NCBI GenBank assembly: GCA_022577435.1 | Contig: JAKOON010000011.1 | Span: 20,100,531 to 20,164,530 of the forward strand | Direction: 5' to 3' | From: Embiotoca jacksoni | Lineage: Eukaryota > Chordata > Actinopteri > Embiotocidae | DNA: 64,000 nucleotides | Part shown: positions 58,073-64,000 of the stretch, piece by piece | Numbering within the stretch: position 1 is the stretch's first letter | Layout of the letters: the number at the start of each line of letters is the position of its first letter | The notes under the pieces: model-generated | The model's input: the letters and a program-made list of their open reading frames with translations, nothing else | Told to the model about the DNA's origin: nothing | Databases searched by the model: none | Program-made: the position numbers and the translations under genes

Positions 58073-61000
58073 TTTCCAAACAGCAGCAGCACTCTGCCAC
58101 ACAGAGTATTTCCAGGATTTCCAGTCCTGTGGTGGGTGCGGCTTTTCCAAAATTGCATTATTGGGCCTTTATAGCTACCATCTGGATAATTGGGCTCATG
58201 TTTCATATAAAACTAATAATAACAATAATGATAATAAATTGATATTTACACAATAGGGTTCTGTCCCTTCAGGCTGCATCCTGTACATTTGCTGCACAAT
58301 ATTCTTGTACGAGCATTATTTTTCCAGCAGATGGCAACATGCTACAACAAGGATTAACACGGCACGTATACTCAGCATAGCAATGTGTTTTGAGTTCATG
58401 TGAAAGCCAGTTCAGACTGGAGCAGGAGATCACTGTAACAGATAAACAGCGGCATGAGAGGCGTTTGTACTTTGTCTCTTACCTATTGCAGACATTTCTC
58501 CACAAGGTCAGTTTTTATCTTTTAACTTGCAGGCCTATCAACTATCTGAGTGTTTGTGTGCAGTAAGTGGTCTCTTCACTATTAACATGCTTTGGGTTGT
58601 ACAAAACCTTTAAGCAATAGGGTCTCTTATTGGCTTGTTACAGAGAGTTACTAGCTTTTCCCCCCGGCCCCTGCTGGTATTTAATTGCCCTTGCACTCTC
58701 TCTTTTTCATCATGATGGAGATGACGGCTGCCATTGCCAATAGGTGAAAGAGGAGACTTCACCAGACCTTAATTGGTTCATTTGCCTCCGCCTGCCAGGC
58801 GCAGATGGAGCTCTTTATTACTGTCACTGCCAGGTTCATTCTGCTCGGATGAGGACCGTCGTGAGAGTGAGCACTTGACATCTATGAGGACATGATGACA
58901 TGTCCAAAAAAGAATCAGTAGGAGAGTTTAAGAAACCAGCTCTTCCAGCCATATAAAGACTTTGTGCTTTCATAATACCAGCTTACCCATTCTTTTGTCG
59001 CCAATTTGCTGTTTCAGTAGAGCAAGACTACCATAATATTATTGTCATCCTTATGACATCATTGTTTGAAGACCAAAATGTAACTGGCTGTAAGGTTTCA
59101 GTTGCATCCCTCAACACAACAGTGTATGTGCATAAATACACATTCTTCTCACAAATTATTCAACTATTGTTGCGATATTTAGGTTTCGTCTTACAGTATC
59201 CTTAATCATCCAATGTACCATCATAGTACACCCAAAACTGAAGCTAATATTTGATTTAAGAAAAAAGAGGAAATGAAAAATAAGCATAAATTGCAATTAG
59301 CTAATTGTTTCACTGAACGTGAATGATGATAATAATGAGCTTTTTTTTTCTACAGCATATTTGAGAAAGTGTTATAATTACAACTAGGCCTATATCCACA
59401 CAAGCCTTGTATCAGCTACGTAACAGAGGCCCGTCACTGACCCACCATACACATCAGATTAGAGACAAATAGTTAACATGGAGTAATGTACTTCTTCTCT
59501 GTAATTACTATTTATTTGAATGTGGCTGCTCTCTTAACAAGCAGCCAGTGATGGTCGCTGCATTAGGATTTCTGCATGATCCTTTTGCAAACTGAACAAT
59601 TACTAATCCCTGCATGAGGATGAGCCTCCAGACAGGATCAGTATCATGTGTGTTGATGTGCTCTTTTAGCGCAAAGTGGACTCATTTTACTTTCAATTCA
59701 ACAACATTTGGATTAACTGGAGAACTGTTTCCTGTCCATATCTTCGCTGTTCAATACTGGGACATCAGTTGGCATGGTAACCTCATTTGCCATCTGCAGG
59801 CCTCATTCATACTGAAAAAATGACACTCGGGGAGCTGTCAAGAAACAATTCAATATTCCTCGGCAACAGTGGGTCAGAGGACGTCTGCTGTAAATCTCAG
59901 CGCTCGGTTTGCATTCGGCTGTCTTTCTTAGAAGATAATAAATGGGGTGTTTTTGATGGGTTTGATTTGTAGTGAGTGTGGTTGCATTCCATCTTCACGT
60001 TTCTGACATTGTTGGGAAGATTGATCAGTGTGTCGAGGGCAGAGTGCAGGACCGTGTACTTCGGATAGACAAATTGATTTGGTGTTCAAAGCCTAAATCA
60101 GCTTTCAGGAATGAAGAATACTGTAAAATGTGTGTCACAGACACAAGATTGCAGCATGATGTCAGGAAGGAATGAGTTCAAACTTTAACATTTTGCAGAG
60201 AGCTACTTGCTTATAGCTAAGAAGCAGACAACTCAGTAATGTTCACTGAAGACTTGCTTTGTTTAACCTGTGTAAAAGCAGCCGGTCATGGTTTCACCGG
60301 GGTTACATGCAGGACTATTTCTCAGCCAGCTGTAGTGACTTCCTTTCAAAGCGTGTAATCTAACCGCCAGTCCGCTGGACGACGGCGTGTCAGTGTCTCG
60401 ATTTTTCTCCAGCTCGGAGAGAAACACCACGTATTTATGTTTCGTAAAAAACATCCAGGTTAGGCACAAAGACTACTTGTTTAGGGTGAGGAAAAGATTT
60501 CTTGAAAGAAACCCAAACTCTGACCTCCTGAGTAGAAGTCCAGAATGTAAACCATACAACCTGCATCCTTTCATGGCTTTAGGCTGTTTTGTACTTCATC
60601 AAATGACCTCTGACGTTTGACACATGTTCTATGTTACATGACCTATGACCTGCCGAGGCGAGGCCAACCGTCACGCTGACATACTATCCTCTCTGTCAGC
60701 GGTATTATAGCGTGATGCCGGCCGGATCCAAACAAGACCACGTCCAACAAATGATCTCAGCCAAGAAATTGTCCCACACATTTTATACATGCTTACTTTC
60801 TCTCGAGAGTTTCGTGAGAATATTTAGACTTAAATATCAATTGACACAAATATAAAATTGCAGCTAGTTATCTGTTACCTGCTGCTTCCACTCTTTATGC
60901 TACACTAAGCTAACTCGGTGCTGGCAGATGTAAGTGTGGAATCAATCTCTCATCTAATGACACAAATAAAAGCATGTAAAGCATGAAAGCAAAATGCTGA

Positions 61001-62280
61001 ACTGTTTCTTAAAGATGAGATGCGACTGCAGCGGTGATAGCGCATCATCAGACATACTTATGGTGGAACAGTTATGATATTTTGACTTGTCATTAGAGGA
61101 AAATCACTGGTGTAGCATTAACAATAATTGTGTTCTTTCTGAGTGCCGCTGTGAGCCATGAGACGGAGACGGTGAGCAAACATGTGCAGGACCTGAAGCT
61201 GAAGCAGCTTAATGGAATCCAGCCCTCAATGTCATCATTTACACCGGAACATTTCCTACTTTATCATGTCATACTGTTTTAATGAAAACTGCCTATTTTT
61301 ATGACAACATCTCCAGAAACATCAGCGACAGCATCACACATGCACCCACATGCACACAGGTACATTTAGCTCTCCTCTATAATGCAGTCAGCTCATGCTG
61401 CGATGCCATTAGATTTACAGCATGTTCATTTTAGCAGCCACGGGGGACTATTATTAGATTTAAGCTGGGTGAGTAGTCAAGCATATATGAGTGTCGTTTC
61501 TATCTGAATAATATGTCACATACCTCATGTCCTTAAGGCTAACAAGACACAAGGCTATTACATTGATAAATGCTCTAATTTTAAGTGTATCCACCTCAGG
61601 AAGCAAAATGTACAACATAAAAACTGATTCTTGATTTCAACACAGACACAAACACACTCTTTTTCCACTTTTTGAAAATACAATATTAACATTGAGAGAA
61701 CAAGATAAATTTGTCTCAAATTGAGTTACAGTGCACAAAAAAAATCGTTTATAACAAATAATTTGTCTTGTTATCATAAAATATGTTTCAACAGGTGTGA
61801 ACAATGACGTCCTTTATGGCTCCAGTCTGTTTAAGAGTGACTGTAAACCGTGTGAATGAAGCAACAAGCTCTGATCTGAGTTATTTCTGACCTGAGAGTT
61901 TCTGTCTGGACATATTACTGTAGTTATTTGCATTAAAATAGTTTTCCTGCACATTTTTAAATACCATGTGTTGGTTGTGTAAGACAGGTGCTTATTCAAA
62001 GCTTTCATTTACAAAGCTACAGTTTGTGTTGTGTTGTCTCACTGACTATCAATGTATGGCTGAAAGTATTGAGGATATTTTCTGAAGTAGGTTATTCTTA
62101 CTTTTTTATTACGGGGAATCTACTTCACTACATTTCAGGAGGATAAATTATATATTTGACTCCAAGAATTTTATTTTAGGACTTTTCTTTCTGAATATTT
62201 TCAGATTTTACATGGAAAACATGTCGTGAACTTATAAATGATTTACCAAATTATCCAGCAGTATAAAGCAGTTTGACCAT

Positions 62281-62288
62281 TGACGTCA
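62281..62288. promoter_or_regulatory. CRE motif TGACGTCA
   Basis: Perfect palindromic cAMP-response element in the right flank. No associated gene seen. Confidence 0.3.
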
Positions 62289-62619
62289 AAATGGTGCCTG
62301 AACCTTAATGCATCAAACTGTTTCTGATCATCAGGAACTTTAGGTGGGGCTCTCTGTGGGCCGGTGAGCAGTAGGCCATATTTTTCAGTTTTTCTGATGA
62401 TGGTGAATTTTAAAGGGAGGACGTTGACTTTAACTGTGATGCTATTGAGAGTTGATTAAGCACCGCTGATTGGCTGAGCGGTAAACGAACATCTGCAAGG
62501 CTGATGTGTAGCATTGTTGATGGGGCAGATGTGCAGTCCAGGGGTCACTGCAGACCAAAGCTCTCGTTTGTAATGGGCTCATACGTCAGACGTTCTTCCC
62601 CTTTAAATGGTTCCGCTAA

Positions 62620-63030
62620 ATAGTAACGTGCTTCCTTTTGACCGGGTTTGGCATCACGGCAGCGGCCGCCTTCTCGTTCATGCGATTGGCCGAGCCGTGG
62701 GAATATTCAAATACAGCTTGATTGATTGGCCCGAAGCCGGTTTCAACAGTGCAGAGGACTCATTTCTATTCCGACATCACTCTCTGCGAGGCTCGGTCGG
62801 CTGCTGACATGATACACAAGCGGCTTCACCGACAACCGAATCGGGGGGATTTTCTCCTCCACGCGTGCTGAATGTGTCGCGGAGGTGCAGTTAACGGAGC
62901 CCGCTTCATCAATGGATATTTCTCCCGTGGTTACAAGTGCACATCGCGAAATCAGTGGCGAAATTGCTTTTGCAGAGGAAATACGCCTTCGGAGCAGGAG
63001 AACAACCAATCAGCCGAGGCGAACCAAAGA
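62620..63030. promoter_or_regulatory. CpG- and CCAAT-rich promoter-like patch
   Basis: Local CpG richness (GCGGCCGCC, ACGCGTG, GTCGCGG) with three CCAAT/ATTGG boxes: GATTGGCC near 62683, GATTGGCCC near 62724 and ACCAATCAG near 63005. Could be the promoter of a gene starting beyond the window. No exon identified. Confidence 0.3.
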
Positions 63031-64000
63031 TAAACAAGCCTTATGATAAGACCAAACTCTGTAAGACACTCATTATGTTTCTCATCCTCATCACAATGTT
63101 TACAACACACATGGAAAATGGGTTTTTTTTTACTTCAGAAAATATTTTGTGTCATGCATTTGTGCCAATTGCTTTTTAATTGTAGCTGTGTGCACTGTGT
63201 AACAATAACGGAGTCAGAAACGAGAGGATTTGGGTTGTAAAGATGCTTCAGCTCGTAATGTCACGATTGATTTGAGGTCGACAGCGCTGAAGTGGTGAAA
63301 GATGTCCAGTGCGCACTAAAGGAGCGTCTCGCCCTTACAGCCGATATGTCATTATGGCCACAGACTGTGTCTCTGGGCTGATGTGTGTTCATGGATGTAG
63401 TCCAACTATCAAGTCGTTCATTTGTACTGCGACCACAGAATAATATATCTAACAGCATATTAGCCCCTGGAATGTGTACAACAGTTAAATATAGGACATA
63501 GTGGGCCTGAATTGGTTATTTTATTGGAAACATTTGCATAACAAACATCTGTAGTTCTTTTTTTCTCTCTAAACTGGTCCGTCGTGAGCCAACATCTGTC
63601 TGCACACGTGAATCGGATGGATGGGCTTTGCATGCACCGAAAGGCGCTTTATGTATCATCCTCTCAGTGGATACGGGAAGTGCTTTGAAGTATATTATCA
63701 GTCATTCAGGGCTGCTTCTCAGAAGGTTTCCATTTCTATTGTCTAGAAGCCGGAGGTGGGATCATCGCACCTCACTGCACCGGTGGCAGCCGAGGTTGAA
63801 GGTTAGCCGCAGCAGAGGTTCCTATAGATTATTGGCCAGGTGTGAAATTCTCCCCTGCACGCCTCTTTTCCCTGCTTGTGCCAGATCCTTTATTACCCAG
63901 AGAGATGGGATGTCACAGCTTACCACCAGAGGCAGAGAAGAAAAGCCTGCAATTTGGTGTTTTATTATCCTCCTCTTTTTTTCTTTCTTTTTTTTCAAAC

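Larger units (their letters stand above)
58073..64000. other. Gene-free right flank, possible regulatory sequence
   Basis: Nearly 6 kb with no recognisable exon. The sequence is non-repetitive and rich in AT homeodomain-type cores. Stretches around 58640-58870, 59520-59990, 61010-61460 and 63560-63960 have the look of vertebrate conserved non-coding elements. This is by eye only. Confidence 0.35.

Noticed and set aside
56597..58256. Three overlapping forward ORFs of 525-551 codons
   Set aside because: Pure consequence of a stop-free 22-bp tandem unit; all three frames give the same cyclic peptide, with no splice or homology support.

Overview
The window is a piece of a teleost fish genome. 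The evidence is the intron-rich gene structure with GT-AG splice sites, the dense long (CA)n/(GT)n microsatellites, the fish-type interspersed repeats, and two genes with clear vertebrate orthologues. Both genes lie on the minus strand, head to tail: CPLANE1 (upstream, 55611 to 37255) and WDR70 (downstream, 36356 to beyond the left edge). Nothing in the window suggests bacterial, viral or plasmid DNA. I translated exon by exon and chained splice phases. Every assigned WDR70 junction and all but one CPLANE1 junction keep the frame.

Right part (37-56 kb): CPLANE1 (C5orf42/JBTS17) is complete in 49 coding exons, about 3,220 residues, with short introns, one GC-AG intron, and one unresolved frame join next to a polyproline/poly-G tract. 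Its upstream region carries a perfect palindromic RFX X-box, as expected for a cilia gene, plus CRE and E-box motifs. A second X-box next to an ETS site lies inside an intron.

Left part (1-36.4 kb): WDR70, 15 of its exons (about 527 residues). The last ~125 residues of the human protein have no counterpart here and should lie left of base 1. Its introns are large and loaded with tandem repeats: a ~2.4-kb 11-bp minisatellite full of GATA-type motifs, a ~1.5-kb CAT/ACC-rich minisatellite, many CA/GT tracts (two of them touching splice sites), a purine tract and G/C runs. The gap between the CPLANE1 stop and the WDR70 start is only ~0.9 kb.

Far right (56-64 kb): no gene recognised. It holds a 1.5-kb 22/13-bp minisatellite that happens to be open in all three forward frames, then ~6 kb of unique-looking sequence that may contain conserved regulatory elements and one CpG/CCAAT-rich promoter-like patch.

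The two genes are not known to work together. CPLANE1 acts at the ciliary base in the CPLANE complex, and WDR70 is a nuclear WD40 protein linked to CUL4-DDB1 ubiquitin ligase and histone H2B ubiquitination. I found no convincing new molecular system. The most interesting items are the RFX sites, the repeat tracts placed at splice sites, the higher-order minisatellites and the CPLANE1 frame problem.
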